A stretch of 64,000 bases of DNA, taken from assembly GCF_017104565.1 (NCBI RefSeq), contig NZ_JAAGPD010000035.1, forward strand, positions 1-64,000, in the 5' to 3' direction. Positions 1-9,471 of the stretch are shown in pieces (the stretch's first letter is position 1; the number at the start of each line of letters is the position of its first letter). Source of the DNA: Paraburkholderia sp. Tr-20389 (lineage in GTDB: Bacteria; Pseudomonadota; Gammaproteobacteria; Burkholderiales; Burkholderiaceae). Below the pieces are notes generated by a model, which did no database searches, was not told the origin of the DNA, and saw nothing but the letters and a program-made list of their open reading frames with translations. A program made the translations under genes and the position numbers.

Positions 1-233
1 CGGTTTCGTTAGAAACCGGTCGCTCACTCAAAATCACTGACGAATGATTCGATCTCTCGAACCTTCCTCAATTACTTCCGTGTGAGACTCGATTACTTTC
101 GCTATTCCGGCGACCCGAAGATCACCGCGCGCCGCCATCGAGCACCCACACTTATCGGCTGTTAGTTTTTAAAGAACATTCGCTAAAAAGCTGCTGTTTG
201 CTGCTGCTTTCTTGCGTCTCCGTCGTTTGGAGA
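1..233 (-). other. 5' leader of a ribosomal RNA operon (transcribed leftward, out of the window)
   Basis: Read on the minus strand this stretch matches, from memory, the conserved leader upstream of 16S rRNA in Burkholderia and Paraburkholderia. It has a boxA-like antiterminator TGTTCTTTAA (169-178), the segment complementary to 'cttatcggctgtt' next to it, and a perfect hairpin at the edge (CGGTTTC-gtta-GAAACCG, 1-18). The 16S gene itself must lie left of position 1. The similar spacer before 23S is less likely, because a full promoter sits directly upstream at 240-268. Confidence 0.75.
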
Positions 234-239
234 GGCCGA

Positions 240-292
240 ATTATGCGGAACCCCAAGGGGGCCGTCAAGCGAAAATTGAAAATATTTTTTGG
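240..292 (-). promoter_or_regulatory. rRNA operon promoter with UP-like element
   Basis: On the minus strand there is a -35 box TTGACG (263-268), a 17-bp spacer and a -10 box CATAAT (240-245). Just upstream (271-292) is an A/T-rich tract that fits a UP element. A near-consensus promoter with an UP element leading into a boxA leader is the usual arrangement of a strong rrn P1 promoter. Confidence 0.75.
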
Positions 293-589
293 GGCCGTTT
301 GCGCATGCGATCGACTGTTGCGCTCATCGCAGTGTCGCGCGAAAGAACTGATGCGCTATCTCACCGAGTCGCTGATGAAAAGCAACTCGATCGAATCCGT
401 CCGTGTCGACACAAAGCTCAGATTGCGGCACGAGCAGGAAGCCGTTTCCCGCGGCGAGGGCAATCGTCGTGGACAGGCAAAGAACCAAAGGGAAGCAAAG
501 GCGCTAGTAGCGTTCGCACGCTGTGTCCCGACGTGGCGCATTGCGCCGCCGATCGCATCGCGCGAACGCACCAAAGCAAGCGCGAAGAA
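293..589. other. Intergenic region, no gene seen
   Basis: About 300 bases between the rrn promoter and the small lipoprotein gene. Several frames stay open on both strands, but they overlap each other, have arginine/serine-rich shadow composition and lack ribosome binding sites. I see no convincing gene or RNA. Confidence 0.5.
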
Positions 590-973
590 TTATTTGGCGG
601 TCGCAGACATATCGCATTCGCCCGGCGCGCCGCTACCACCCGCATTCTTGATCGTGAGTGCGAGTCTGCTGCCTCTGTTGGCCGTGATGATTTGTCCGTA
701 ACTGACCGTCGGGATGAACTGAATATCGGGCGCCACCGCAACAGGGGGATTTCTCGCGCCGTCCACAGTCAAATCGAGTTCGACGGTAACCGTATCAATC
801 GTGGCGCCCCAGTCATGATGTCGCGCGGCCTGTTCCTTTTTGAAATTGCACAGGCCCACCATGACCTGCTCCAACGCGGTGGGGATATCGATGGGTTTGC
901 CCGGAGGAATGGGCGGTGTATTGCAGCCTGCGGCCAAAAAAGGCAAGACGATGAGAGCGAGGTGCGCACGCAT
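590..973 (-). CDS. Small putative lipoprotein
   Basis: Encodes about 127 residues. The start at 973 was chosen over an in-frame start at 1063 because GGAGG lies six bases upstream and because it gives a proper type II signal peptide, MRAHLALIVLPFLAAGC, with lipobox LAAGC. The mature protein is short, begins with a proline-rich stretch and looks like a soluble periplasmic domain rich in beta-strand patterns. I do not recognise the family. It stands alone: the rrn promoter lies downstream and a long gene-free stretch upstream. A lipid-anchored periplasmic location is the only thing the sequence supports. Confidence 0.75.
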   Translation of the reverse strand: MRAHLALIVLPFLAAGCNTPPIPPGKPIDIPTALEQVMVGLCNFKKEQAARHHDWGATIDTVTVELDLTVDGARNPPVAVAPDIQFIPTVSYGQIITANRGSRLALTIKNAGGSGAPGECDMSATAK

Positions 974-1714
974 CACGTTCCTCCATTTCGTGAACTGCTT
1001 ATGAAGCTTGTCCGGCGCGAGAGCGTGCTGCTCTCGTGCCACATCAATCTTTGTGCGCTTCATTCATGAGCGTCTTCATCACGCGCATCACAAGCCGCGA
1101 GACCAGTCGTTGCATGACTCCCGAATAGCAACACATCAAACCAAGAATATCTCTCGCGTACGTCGCCGGATATTGGACCTTGGTCTCATGCCATCCGGAA
1201 TGGCGACGGAACGAACGGTGGTCCATCTCGTGGCTTGCAGCGATCACGTGATGCGCATGGCTGGGTAGTAATCGGTGGCGGCATGACGAACGAATGCCAC
1301 CTCACAGCCGAGCCGAATGCATCTCATCCGATTCGCATTCAAAAGCAGCACTGCACCGAAAAGCAGATGCATCGAATATCCGATGAATACCCCGCGCCGG
1401 GTGGCGCGCGCATGCCCTCGCAAGTCCGCTGGACCATGAATCCAGGCGCCCCGCCCCATTACTGCTGCCCTGACGATTCTTTACCGCTGGCCATGCACGC
1501 CGCCACACGAAAAATAAAAACGAAAGCAAGTGTAATGAGCGCGTATGTAATAAGTCGGTAAGGAATGTTTCTCCGTTACGCAATATGAGAATGATTCAAT
1601 CCCGTTGCGTTACACCCATCTGTAAGCGAGCTTGCAATTCCATCTACAAAAACCCAGCAACTCCACACGTAACGGTCTTGGAGCGCTGAGCGGCATTCTG
1701 GAGCCCTCTGAATA
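974..1714. other. Intergenic region of 740 bases, no gene seen
   Basis: Separates the divergent small lipoprotein and phosphoesterase genes. Open frames here are short, overlap one another and have no ribosome binding site. Small features only: an inverted repeat TTACA-cccatc-TGTAA at 1610-1625 just upstream of the phosphoesterase gene, and a partial Fur-like half site near 1586. Neither is strong enough to name. Confidence 0.5.
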
Positions 1715-3544
1715 ATGTTTTACAAAACAATACTACCCACCGCGATATCCGTTGCTGCGCTGTTGACGATCGCCGCATGCGGCAGCAACTCGCATAATGG
1801 TTCGACGTCGACCACGCCCACCGTATCCGCGCAGGACGCGCTGACGACGGCAACGCCGATCAAGCACCTCGTCGTGATCTTCGGTGAAAACGTGTCATTC
1901 GATCACTACTTCGCCACGTACCCGAGCGCGAAGAACGTAGCAGGCGAGCCGTCGTTCAGCGCAGCAACGGGCACGCAAACGGACATCGCCACGCTCGCCG
2001 CAGCCGGGCTGACGGGCTCCGCCAATCCCAACGCGCAGGCGACTTCGCCCAACATCGTCGCAGCCACGGTCAACGGTCAGACGACCACGCCGCCGACGCT
2101 CGGCTCCGCGCTGACGACGACCACCGCGCAACCGTTCCGTCTCGACCGTTCGCAAGCGAATACGAAGAGCCAGAACCACGCGTATGCGCCGGAACAGCTC
2201 GCCGACGACAACCTGAAAATGGACGCGTTCCCGCTCTTCACGTCGGCCAGCTCGATCATTGCCGGCAGCACGGGACAGTTCGGTTCGTCGGCGCAAGTGC
2301 TCGGCTACTTCGACGGCAACACGGTGACCGCGTACTGGAACCTCGCGCAGAGCTTCGCGATGAATGACAACTCATGGACCGACACGTTCGGTCCGTCGAC
2401 GCCGGGCGCCATCGAAGTGATCTCGGGCCAGAACCAGGGCGTGACGGTGACGCCGAATCCGAAGAACGCGTCCGTGACGACCAGCAACAACGCGATTCCT
2501 GACGGCCAGGGCAGCTTCACGATGATCGGCGACCTCGACCCGACCACCGACGTCTGCACGGCCGCCGCGCAAACCACCACGAGCGGCCCGACGGGCATGA
2601 TGAACGGCAAGAACATCGGCGACCTGCTGAATGCCGCGAACATCACGTGGGGCGGCTTCATGGGCGGCTTCAACCTGCAGACGGTCAACTCGAACGGCAC
2701 GACGGGCTGCACGCGCTCGACCTGGTCGGACGTGCTCGGCAGCGCGCCGACCGACTACGTCCAGCACCATGCGTGGTTCCAGTACTACACGTCGACGGCG
2801 AACCCGACGCACCAGCGTCCGACCTCGACCGCGATGATAGGCTTCACCGAGCCGACGCTCGACAACACGGCCACGCCGGTTCACCACCAGTACGACTCCG
2901 ACGACTTCTTCGCGGCCGTGCAGGCAGGCAATTTCCCGTCGGTCAGCTTCCTGAAGGCACCCGCCATCGGCGACGGCCACCCGGGCAATTCGGACCCGCT
3001 CGACGAGCAGGCTTTCGTCGTGAAGGTCACGAACTTCCTGCAGCAACAGCCTGACTGGAAGAACACGCTGGTCGTGATCGCCTACGACGACTCGGACGGC
3101 TGGTACGACCACGTCGTGCCGACGATCAAGAGCTCGTCGTTCGACACATCGCTCGTCACGAAGGTCGGCACCGCGACCTTCACGGGCGCCGACCAGCTGT
3201 CGGGCCAGGGCCAGTGCACGGGCACGGGCGCGACGCAGCCGATCGGCATCAACGGCGGCGCGGTCAACGGCCGCTGCGGTCCGGGTACGCGTACGCCTTT
3301 CCTGGTGATCTCGCCGTGGGCGAAGGCGAACTACGTCGATCACACGCAGATCACGCAGGCGTCCGTCGTCAAGTTCATCGAAGACAACTGGCTCAGCGGC
3401 AAGCGTATCGGCGGCGGTTCGTTCGACGAAACGGCCGGCGATATCCGCAACATGCTGAATCTGAGCGGCACGGGCAATACCCCGACGCTGTTCCTCGATC
3501 CGGGTCTCGGCACGAAGCTCGCCGCCGCACCGGCGACGAACTGA
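1715..3544 (+). CDS. AcpA-type phosphoesterase lipoprotein (phospholipase C / acid phosphatase superfamily)
   Basis: A 609-residue exported enzyme of the phosphoesterase family that contains AcpA and bacterial phospholipase C. A lipoprotein signal ends at Cys22 (LTIAAC). The family's first metal-site motif follows near residues 50-66 (KHLVVIFGENVSFDHYF), and the late motif SDPLDEQ...VIAYDDSDGWYDHV is also present. Predicted role: hydrolysis of phosphate esters, possibly phospholipids, in the periplasm or at the cell surface. The substrate cannot be told from sequence. The start has only a weak Shine-Dalgarno sequence. A di-haem peroxidase gene follows 137 bases later on the same strand, so the two may be co-transcribed. 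Confidence 0.85.
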   Translation: MFYKTILPTAISVAALLTIAACGSNSHNGSTSTTPTVSAQDALTTATPIKHLVVIFGENVSFDHYFATYPSAKNVAGEPSFSAATGTQTDIATLAAAGLTGSANPNAQATSPNIVAATVNGQTTTPPTLGSALTTTTAQPFRLDRSQANTKSQNHAYAPEQLADDNLKMDAFPLFTSASSIIAGSTGQFGSSAQVLGYFDGNTVTAYWNLAQSFAMNDNSWTDTFGPSTPGAIEVISGQNQGVTVTPNPKNASVTTSNNAIPDGQGSFTMIGDLDPTTDVCTAAAQTTTSGPTGMMNGKNIGDLLNAANITWGGFMGGFNLQTVNSNGTTGCTRSTWSDVLGSAPTDYVQHHAWFQYYTSTANPTHQRPTSTAMIGFTEPTLDNTATPVHHQYDSDDFFAAVQAGNFPSVSFLKAPAIGDGHPGNSDPLDEQAFVVKVTNFLQQQPDWKNTLVVIAYDDSDGWYDHVVPTIKSSSFDTSLVTKVGTATFTGADQLSGQGQCTGTGATQPIGINGGAVNGRCGPGTRTPFLVISPWAKANYVDHTQITQASVVKFIEDNWLSGKRIGGGSFDETAGDIRNMLNLSGTGNTPTLFLDPGLGTKLAAAPATN

Positions 3545-3551
3545 CGTGACA

Positions 3552-3600
3552 GGCGCCCCGTGCTATACCTCGCATCGCACGGCATGACGCGCGGGGCGCC
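3552..3600 (+). terminator. GC-rich hairpin between phosphoesterase and peroxidase genes
   Basis: Perfect 9-bp inverted repeat GGCGCCCCG / CGGGGCGCC with a 31-base loop, starting 8 bases after the stop codon. There is no T-run, so it may be a weak or Rho-assisted terminator or an mRNA-stabilising hairpin. Confidence 0.4.
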
Positions 3601-3681
3601 AGACAATTCGTAGTGGGTCGAGCCAGCACGGCAACGTGCTGGCTCGGCGTCTTTTCAGCACTATTTTTTGCCATCATCGCC

Positions 3682-5124
3682 ATGAGTTCTCCAAAGTCCG
3701 CATTGCCGCCCTCACTGCCTGCCGGCGACGCCCCGCGCCCCGGCGGCGCCAAACGCCACCTGCTGCGCGTGCTCGGCTGGACGGTTGCCGTCATTGCGGC
3801 CGGCTGCGTCGCATTCGTCGCCTATGCGGCCATCTATCCGGAGCGGATGCCTCTCGCGATCGGCGCCATCGTCGAAGATTTCACCGGCGCGAATCCGCAG
3901 CCGATCGTTCTGCATGTGCCGCCGAGCCAGCCGCTGAGTGCCGTGGCCCTGCTCGGCAAGCAGATCTTCAACGATCCGTCGCTGTCGGCGTCGGGCAAGC
4001 AGTCGTGTGCGTCGTGCCACAGCCCCGACCACGCATATGGACCGCCGAACGATCTGTCCGTGCAGCTCGGCGGTCCGCATATGACGGACGCCGGCTACCG
4101 TCCGCCGCCGTCGCTTGCGTACCTGTATCGCCAGGCGCCGTTCTCGATCGGCCCCGATCAGAACGACATGGACGCGGCGCCCGTCACGCTCGACCAGCTG
4201 GCGACCGCGGCAAGCGGCACACAACGCGCGGCGAAGACGGCGGGCGTCGCGCCTGCCGCGCCCGCGCTCGTTCCGCAAGGCGGTCTCTTCTGGGACGGCC
4301 GCGCCAGCACGCTGCAGGATCAGGCAATCGGTCCGATGCTGAACCCCGTCGAGATGGCCAACAAGAGCACGGATGAAGTCGTGCACAAGCTGTTGAACGC
4401 GAAGTACCTCGACCAGTTCAAGCAGCTGTTCGGCGACCGGATCATGCAGCAGCCCGATCTGCTCGTCGATGAGGCGATGTTCGCTGTCGGACGCTACGAG
4501 TTCGAAGATCCGTCGTTCCATCGCTTCACGAGCAAGTACGACTACTGGCTGCAGGGCAAGGCGCGTCTCACGCAAGCGGAACTGCACGGCTTGCGCCTGT
4601 TCAACGATCCGGACAAGGCGAATTGTGCAGGCTGCCACCTGAGCAAGCCGACGGCCGATCATCTGCCGCCGCTCTTCACCGACACGCAGTACGAGGCGCT
4701 CGGCGTGCCGCGCAACCGCGATCTGCCCGTCAACAAGGATCCGAAGTTCTACGACATGGGCGTATGCGGCCCCTTCCGTACGGACGCGGCTTCGTTGACG
4801 CAATACTGCGGCATGTTCCTGACGCCGACGCTGCGCAACGTCGCGACACGCCATGCGTTCTTTCACAACGGCGTGTATCACGACCTGAAGCAGGTGATGG
4901 ACTTCTACAACTTGCGCAATACGAGTCCCGAGAAGATCTATCCGCTCGACGCCGCAGGCAAGCCGCAGAAGTACGACGATCTTCCGGAGAAGTATCACGC
5001 GAATATCGACGTCGCCGATGCGCCCTTCGATCGCAAGCTGGGCGACAAGCCGGCAATGAACGACGATGAAGTCAAGGACATCATCGCGTTCATGAATACG
5101 CTGACCGACGGATACAAGCCTTAA
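3682..5124 (+). CDS. Di-haem cytochrome c peroxidase (CcpA/MauG family), membrane anchored
   Basis: About 480 residues from the ATG at 3682; an upstream in-frame GTG at 3613 is less likely because it lies next to the preceding hairpin. A single N-terminal membrane segment (around residues 31-53, LGWTVAVIAAGCVAFVAYAAIY) anchors a periplasmic domain. Two c-type haem motifs are present, CASCH at 109-113 and CAGCH at 315-319, as expected for bacterial di-haem peroxidases. Likely reaction: reduction of hydrogen peroxide, or a MauG-like oxidation, using electrons from cytochrome c. It lies downstream of the secreted phosphoesterase; the functional link is unknown. Confidence 0.85.
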   Translation: MSSPKSALPPSLPAGDAPRPGGAKRHLLRVLGWTVAVIAAGCVAFVAYAAIYPERMPLAIGAIVEDFTGANPQPIVLHVPPSQPLSAVALLGKQIFNDPSLSASGKQSCASCHSPDHAYGPPNDLSVQLGGPHMTDAGYRPPPSLAYLYRQAPFSIGPDQNDMDAAPVTLDQLATAASGTQRAAKTAGVAPAAPALVPQGGLFWDGRASTLQDQAIGPMLNPVEMANKSTDEVVHKLLNAKYLDQFKQLFGDRIMQQPDLLVDEAMFAVGRYEFEDPSFHRFTSKYDYWLQGKARLTQAELHGLRLFNDPDKANCAGCHLSKPTADHLPPLFTDTQYEALGVPRNRDLPVNKDPKFYDMGVCGPFRTDAASLTQYCGMFLTPTLRNVATRHAFFHNGVYHDLKQVMDFYNLRNTSPEKIYPLDAAGKPQKYDDLPEKYHANIDVADAPFDRKLGDKPAMNDDEVKDIIAFMNTLTDGYKP

Positions 5125-5231
5125 GCGCAAGCGCGATTCGTTCAGTTTGCGGATCGCGCGTGCCGGCGGGCTTCATGAATGCATTGAAGTCCGCCGGCCG
5201 TCCCGCAGGTTGGCAACGCGTGAACACAGAC

Positions 5232-6215
5232 TCAAAGCGTCGCCGACGTCAACGTTTCATCCGCATGATAGGAAGACCGCACAAGCGGCCCCGCTACCAC
5301 TTCCCGAAACCCCATCTCCAGCCCCTCCTTTCTGAAAGCAGCAAAGGTCTCAGGCGACACATACCGCGCGACGGGCATATGAAACGTCGAGGGCGAGAGA
5401 TACTGCCCGACAGTCAGCACGTCGACCTCATGCTCGCGAATGTCCCGCATCGTCTGCAGCAGCGCTTCATCGCTTTCGCCAAGCCCGACCATCAGCCCCG
5501 ACTTCGTGACGACGGCATCGTTCGCCTGTTTCACCCGTCGCAGCAACGCCAGCGACCCGCCATAATCCGCCCCCGCGCGCGCAGCCCGATACAGCGCGGG
5601 CACTGTTTCGACATTGTGATTGAACACATCCGGCCACGCTGCCGATAACGCATCGAGCGCACGATCGATGCGTCCGCGAAAGTCAGGCGTCAATACCTCG
5701 ACGCGTATTCCCGGCACGCGCTCGCGCAACAACGCGACACAGCGCGCAAAATGCGACGCGCCGCCGTCGCGCAGATCGTCGCGATCCACCGACGTGATCA
5801 CCACGTACCGCAACCCCAATGCAGCGACGGCGTCGGCGAGCCGTGCAGGTTCATCGACATCGAGCGGCAGCGGCCTGCCATGCGCGACGTCGCAAAACGC
5901 ACAGCGCCGCGTGCAGATGCCGCCCATGACCATGAAGGTCGCCGTGCGCTGCGCAAAGCATTCGCCGATATTCGGGCACATCGCCTCCTCGCACACCGAA
6001 TGCAGCTTATGCTCGCGCAGTATCGACGCCATGCCCGCCACCGTCTCGCTCATCATCGGACGCGCGCGCAGCCACGGCGGCTTCGGCAGCGCATCGCCGC
6101 GCTCGAGCGGTACGATCTTCACGGGAATGCGCGCGAGCTTTTCGCGCGAACGCACGCCGTGTTGTCCGAGCGCGGTAACGCTGTCGTGTGATGAAGCGAG
6201 CGGCGCGGCATCCAT
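5232..6215 (-). CDS. lipA: Lipoyl synthase (aco-linked paralogue)
   Basis: A 327-residue radical SAM enzyme that inserts two sulphurs into protein-bound octanoyl groups. Both iron-sulphur motifs are intact: the auxiliary cluster Cys75-x4-Cys80-x5-Cys86 and the SAM motif Cys101-x3-Cys105-x2-Cys108 (CTRRCAFC). It is the last gene of the acetoin dehydrogenase operon, starting 3 bases after acoC ends, with GGAG upstream. Its position suggests it supplies lipoate to AcoC when the operon is induced, in addition to a housekeeping LipA expected elsewhere in the genome (inference). Confidence 0.93.
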   Translation of the reverse strand: MDAAPLASSHDSVTALGQHGVRSREKLARIPVKIVPLERGDALPKPPWLRARPMMSETVAGMASILREHKLHSVCEEAMCPNIGECFAQRTATFMVMGGICTRRCAFCDVAHGRPLPLDVDEPARLADAVAALGLRYVVITSVDRDDLRDGGASHFARCVALLRERVPGIRVEVLTPDFRGRIDRALDALSAAWPDVFNHNVETVPALYRAARAGADYGGSLALLRRVKQANDAVVTKSGLMVGLGESDEALLQTMRDIREHEVDVLTVGQYLSPSTFHMPVARYVSPETFAAFRKEGLEMGFREVVAGPLVRSSYHADETLTSATL

Positions 6216-6217
6216 CG

Positions 6218-7330
6218 TCAGGCTCCGAAGAAGTCGTTGAGCAGGCGGTTCACCTCGGAGGCCGACTCCATCTGCACCATATGCCCCTTGCCCGGCAGCA
6301 CATGCACGCGGATATCGCCGGGCAGTCCCTGCGCATGGCTCGACGGAATGATCTGGTCCAGCTCGCCCCAGATCACCAGCGTACGCGGCGCCAGCTTGTC
6401 GACGCGGTCGCGATAACTGCGCTGCTGTGCGCCTTCCTTGAACGCCGACGCAGCGATCTTCTGCAACGTCTCGCTCACGCCTTCGAGCCGCTTGTACTTG
6501 ACGATATCCTCCACCAGTTGCCGCGTGACGAGCGAGCCATCGGCGAACAGTTTCGTCAGATGGGGCTTCAGCGTATTGCGGCTGTTGCCCGTCACGAATC
6601 CGTCGATGTACTCGCGATTGATCTCGTCACCCAGGCCCGCGCCCGCGATCAGCGAAAGCGACGCTACACGCTGCGGCGCCTTCGCTGCCACCGTCATCGC
6701 GACGAGACTGCCCATCGAATGACCGACGAGATGCGCGTGCTCGATACCGCGAGCGTCGAGAAACGCGATCACGCTATCGGCGAGTTCGTCGGCGCTACCC
6801 GACTCGACCGCTTTCGTCGATTCCCCATGCCCCGGCAAATCCAGCGCATACACCGTGCGATGCGCGGCGAGGTCCGCATGATTGAACAGCCAGTTGTTCA
6901 GATCGCCGCCGAAACCGTGAATCAGCACAGCGGGCGTGCCGCCTTCGCCGATCTTCAGGAAACGAATCGTGCGACCGCCGATCTGCGCTTTCTCGGGCTG
7001 CGGCCCCGCGTCCGCCGAATCCGCGGCGAGCGGCACGAAGTCGCGCTGAAACGCTTCGACGGCGGCGTCGATCTCGGCATCCGCTTCCTCCGTATCCGCC
7101 ACGACGCCCAGCAACGCGCCGACGGGCAGCGTGTCGCCCTCCTGCGCAACCTGCCGGCGCAGCGTGCCGTTGAACGCGCACTCGACACCCGACGCGATCT
7201 TGTCGCTTTCGACGTCGAGCAGTTCGTCGCCCTTCGCCACCTTGTCGCCGATGGACTTCAACCAGCCATTGACCTGCCCCTGCTCCATCGACAGGCCCCA
7301 TTTGGGCATTGTGATCATGTGAATCGACAT
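6218..7330 (-). CDS. acoC: Acetoin dehydrogenase E2, dihydrolipoamide acetyltransferase
   Basis: A 370-residue E2 subunit. Residues 1-80 form a biotinyl/lipoyl domain with the lipoylated lysine at Lys44 (DVESDKIAS). After an acidic linker comes an alpha/beta-hydrolase fold domain with the oxyanion motif [11 protein letters not shown] and the nucleophile elbow GHSMGS. This lipoyl plus alpha/beta-hydrolase arrangement is specific to AcoC-type E2 proteins and differs from the CAT-domain E2 of pyruvate dehydrogenase. It transfers the acetyl group from acetoin cleavage to CoA. It lies between acoB (37-base gap) and lipA. Confidence 0.93.
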   Translation of the reverse strand: MSIHMITMPKWGLSMEQGQVNGWLKSIGDKVAKGDELLDVESDKIASGVECAFNGTLRRQVAQEGDTLPVGALLGVVADTEEADAEIDAAVEAFQRDFVPLAADSADAGPQPEKAQIGGRTIRFLKIGEGGTPAVLIHGFGGDLNNWLFNHADLAAHRTVYALDLPGHGESTKAVESGSADELADSVIAFLDARGIEHAHLVGHSMGSLVAMTVAAKAPQRVASLSLIAGAGLGDEINREYIDGFVTGNSRNTLKPHLTKLFADGSLVTRQLVEDIVKYKRLEGVSETLQKIAASAFKEGAQQRSYRDRVDKLAPRTLVIWGELDQIIPSSHAQGLPGDIRVHVLPGKGHMVQMESASEVNRLLNDFFGA

Positions 7331-7367
7331 TGCTCGGTTCCTCGCTTGATGCAGTGATGATGCTGTG

Positions 7368-8372
7368 TCAGTGTCGCGTCTGCTTGACGGCCGCGGCGAT
7401 CTTGTCCGCCGAAGGGATGTAGAGATCCTCGAGCACGCCCGCGAAAGGCGTGGGCGTATGTGGTGCCGTGACGATCTCGACGGGCGCTTTCAGCGAATGG
7501 AATGCCTTCGACGCAACCAGCGCCGCGATATCCGTCGCGATCGAGCAGCGCGGGTTCGCTTCGTCCACGACGACGACGCGTCCCGTGCGCTCCACGCTTT
7601 CCAGGATCGTCTCTTCGTCGAGCGGCGAGGTGGTGCGCAGATCGATCACTTCGGCCTTGATGCCTTCTTTCGCGAGCCTGTCGGCGGCATCCGTCGCGTG
7701 ATGCACCATGCGTCCATACGTGACGATGGTCGCGTCGTCGCCTTCGCGCACCACGTTCGCTTCGCCGAACGGAATCGCGTACAGCTCTTCGGGCACGTCG
7801 CCTTCTCGTGTGTAGAGCAGCTTGTGCTCGCAGAAGATGACAGGATCGTTTTCGCGGATCGCCTGAATCATCAGGCCCTTCGCGTCATAAGGCGTCGACG
7901 GGCATACCACCTTGAGGCCGGGCACATGCGTGAACAGCGAGGTCAGCATCTGCGAGTGCTGGGCAGCCGCGCGCAGACCGGCGCCCTGCATCGTGCGGAT
8001 CACAACGGGCGTCACCGCATTGCCGCCGAACATATAGCGGAATTTGGCAGCCTGATTGAAGATCTGATCGAAGCACACGCCCATGAAGTCGATGAACATC
8101 AGTTCCGCGACGGGACGCATGCCCGCTGCCGCCGCGCCTACCGCAGCGCCGATGAAGCCGCCTTCCGAAATCGGCGTATCGAGCACGCGGCCCGGATACT
8201 TGTGATAAAGCCCTTTCGTGACGCCGAGCACGCCGCCCCATGCGTCCTGCTCGCCCGGCGCGCCCGCGCCGCCCGCGTTGTCCTCGCCCATCACGATGAC
8301 GCTTTCGTCGCGCGCCATTTCCTGACTCAGTGCTTCGTTGATCGCCTGAGAATATGTGATCTTGCGTGCCAT
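7368..8372 (-). CDS. acoB: Acetoin dehydrogenase E1 component, beta subunit
   Basis: 334 residues from the ATG at 8372 (MARKITYSQAINEAL), preceded by GGAGACAG. Typical transketolase pyrimidine-binding and C-terminal domains of E1-beta: the MGEDNAGGAG motif, the EGGFIGAAVGAA segment and the C-terminal transketolase half from about residue 200. With AcoA it forms the thiamine-diphosphate E1 that cleaves acetoin to acetaldehyde and an acetyl group passed to AcoC. An open frame continues far upstream of this start through acoA in the wrong frame; I treat that as an artefact of GC-rich coding DNA. Confidence 0.93.
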   Translation of the reverse strand: MARKITYSQAINEALSQEMARDESVIVMGEDNAGGAGAPGEQDAWGGVLGVTKGLYHKYPGRVLDTPISEGGFIGAAVGAAAAGMRPVAELMFIDFMGVCFDQIFNQAAKFRYMFGGNAVTPVVIRTMQGAGLRAAAQHSQMLTSLFTHVPGLKVVCPSTPYDAKGLMIQAIRENDPVIFCEHKLLYTREGDVPEELYAIPFGEANVVREGDDATIVTYGRMVHHATDAADRLAKEGIKAEVIDLRTTSPLDEETILESVERTGRVVVVDEANPRCSIATDIAALVASKAFHSLKAPVEIVTAPHTPTPFAGVLEDLYIPSADKIAAAVKQTRH

Positions 8373-8410
8373 GTCTGTCTCCTTGATTGCCTGAAAATGA
8401 TTGCGTTCAA

Positions 8411-9394
8411 TTACGGATACGACACGTACACGTCGGTCAGCAGATCGGCTTCCGTCGGCAGCGGTGCGGCCTTCGCTTTCAGCACGGTATCGTCGATCAG
8501 CGCTTTCACGTCCGAATCGATCTTGCGCAGATCGTCGGTATTCAACATCTCCGCACGCACCACGCGCTCCTCGAAACGCTTCAGGCAGTCCTTCTCGTCG
8601 CGCAGTTTCTGCACTTCGCCCGGCGCGCGATACGTCTGCGCATCGCCTTCGAAATGGCCGAAGTAGCGCGACAGCTTTACTTCGATCAGCGTCGGCCCGC
8701 CGCCGCCACGCGCGCGCTCGATCGCTTCGCCCAGTGCTTCGTGCACTGCGAAGAAATCGAAGCCGTCCACGATCACGCCCGGCATGCCGAAGCCGCTCGC
8801 GCGGTCCGCGATGTTGTCGGAGGAAACCGACCACGTCGACGAAGTCGCTTCCGCATAGCCGTTGTTCTCCGCGACGAAGATCGCCGGCAGCCGCCACACG
8901 CTGGCGAGATTCATCGATTCGAAAATCACACCCTGATTCGACGCGCCGTCGCCGAAGAAGCACACGCCCACGCCGCCCGTCTTCTTGAGCTTCGCCGCGA
9001 GCGCCGCGCCGCACACGAGCGGGCCGCCCGCGCCGACGATGCCGTTCGCACCCAGCATGCCCTTCGACAGATCGGCGATATGCATCGAGCCGCCCTTGCC
9101 TTTGCACACGCCCGTCTGCCGGCCATAGATCTCGGCCATCATGCCGTGCACGTCGACGCCCTTCGCGATGCAATGGCCGTGGCCGCGGTGCGTGGTCGCC
9201 ACATAGTCCCTGTCGTTCAGATGCAGCATCGTGCCGACGGCCGACGCTTCCTCGCCTGCGTACAGATGCACGAAGCCCGGTATTTCGCCCGTCGCGAACT
9301 CGACGTGCAGGCGCTCTTCGAACTCGCGAATGGTGCGCATCAGCCGGTACGCGTCCAGCAGTTTCTCCCTGCTCAACTGACTCGAAACAGACAT
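8411..9394 (-). CDS. acoA: Acetoin dehydrogenase E1 component, alpha subunit
   Basis: 327 residues from the ATG at 9394 (MSVSSQLSREKLLDAYRLM), chosen because GGAGACACACC precedes it; an in-frame start 12 codons upstream is less likely. The thiamine-diphosphate motif is visible as GDGASNQG...NNGYA. The protein has the E1-alpha dehydrogenase fold with the phosphorylation-loop region typical of 2-oxo acid dehydrogenases. It pairs with AcoB. It is the second gene after acoX in the sigma-54 controlled operon. Confidence 0.93.
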   Translation of the reverse strand: MSVSSQLSREKLLDAYRLMRTIREFEERLHVEFATGEIPGFVHLYAGEEASAVGTMLHLNDRDYVATTHRGHGHCIAKGVDVHGMMAEIYGRQTGVCKGKGGSMHIADLSKGMLGANGIVGAGGPLVCGAALAAKLKKTGGVGVCFFGDGASNQGVIFESMNLASVWRLPAIFVAENNGYAEATSSTWSVSSDNIADRASGFGMPGVIVDGFDFFAVHEALGEAIERARGGGGPTLIEVKLSRYFGHFEGDAQTYRAPGEVQKLRDEKDCLKRFEERVVRAEMLNTDDLRKIDSDVKALIDDTVLKAKAAPLPTEADLLTDVYVSYP

Positions 9395-9471
9395 GGTGTG
9401 TCTCCTTGATGAAGTCGATCGTGACTGCAACGGTTGCGGAGTGGGCTCCGCTTGATTGAATGAAGCTCCCT

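Noticed and set aside
212-1069. Open frames on the plus strand across the rrn promoter region and the small lipoprotein gene
   Set aside because: They start in the rRNA operon leader or promoter, have no ribosome binding site and are antisense to a lipoprotein with a good start and signal peptide.
1586-1600. Fur-box-like sequence TGAGAATGATTCAAT before the phosphoesterase gene
   Set aside because: One half matches well but the other matches only in about four of seven positions, and neither gene nearby is clearly iron related.
8373-9173. An apparent N-terminal extension joining the acoB frame through acoA
   Set aside because: The extension is low-complexity and overlaps the intact acoA gene in another frame. 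acoB has its own ATG and ribosome binding site at 8372, so this is not a fusion or frameshift.
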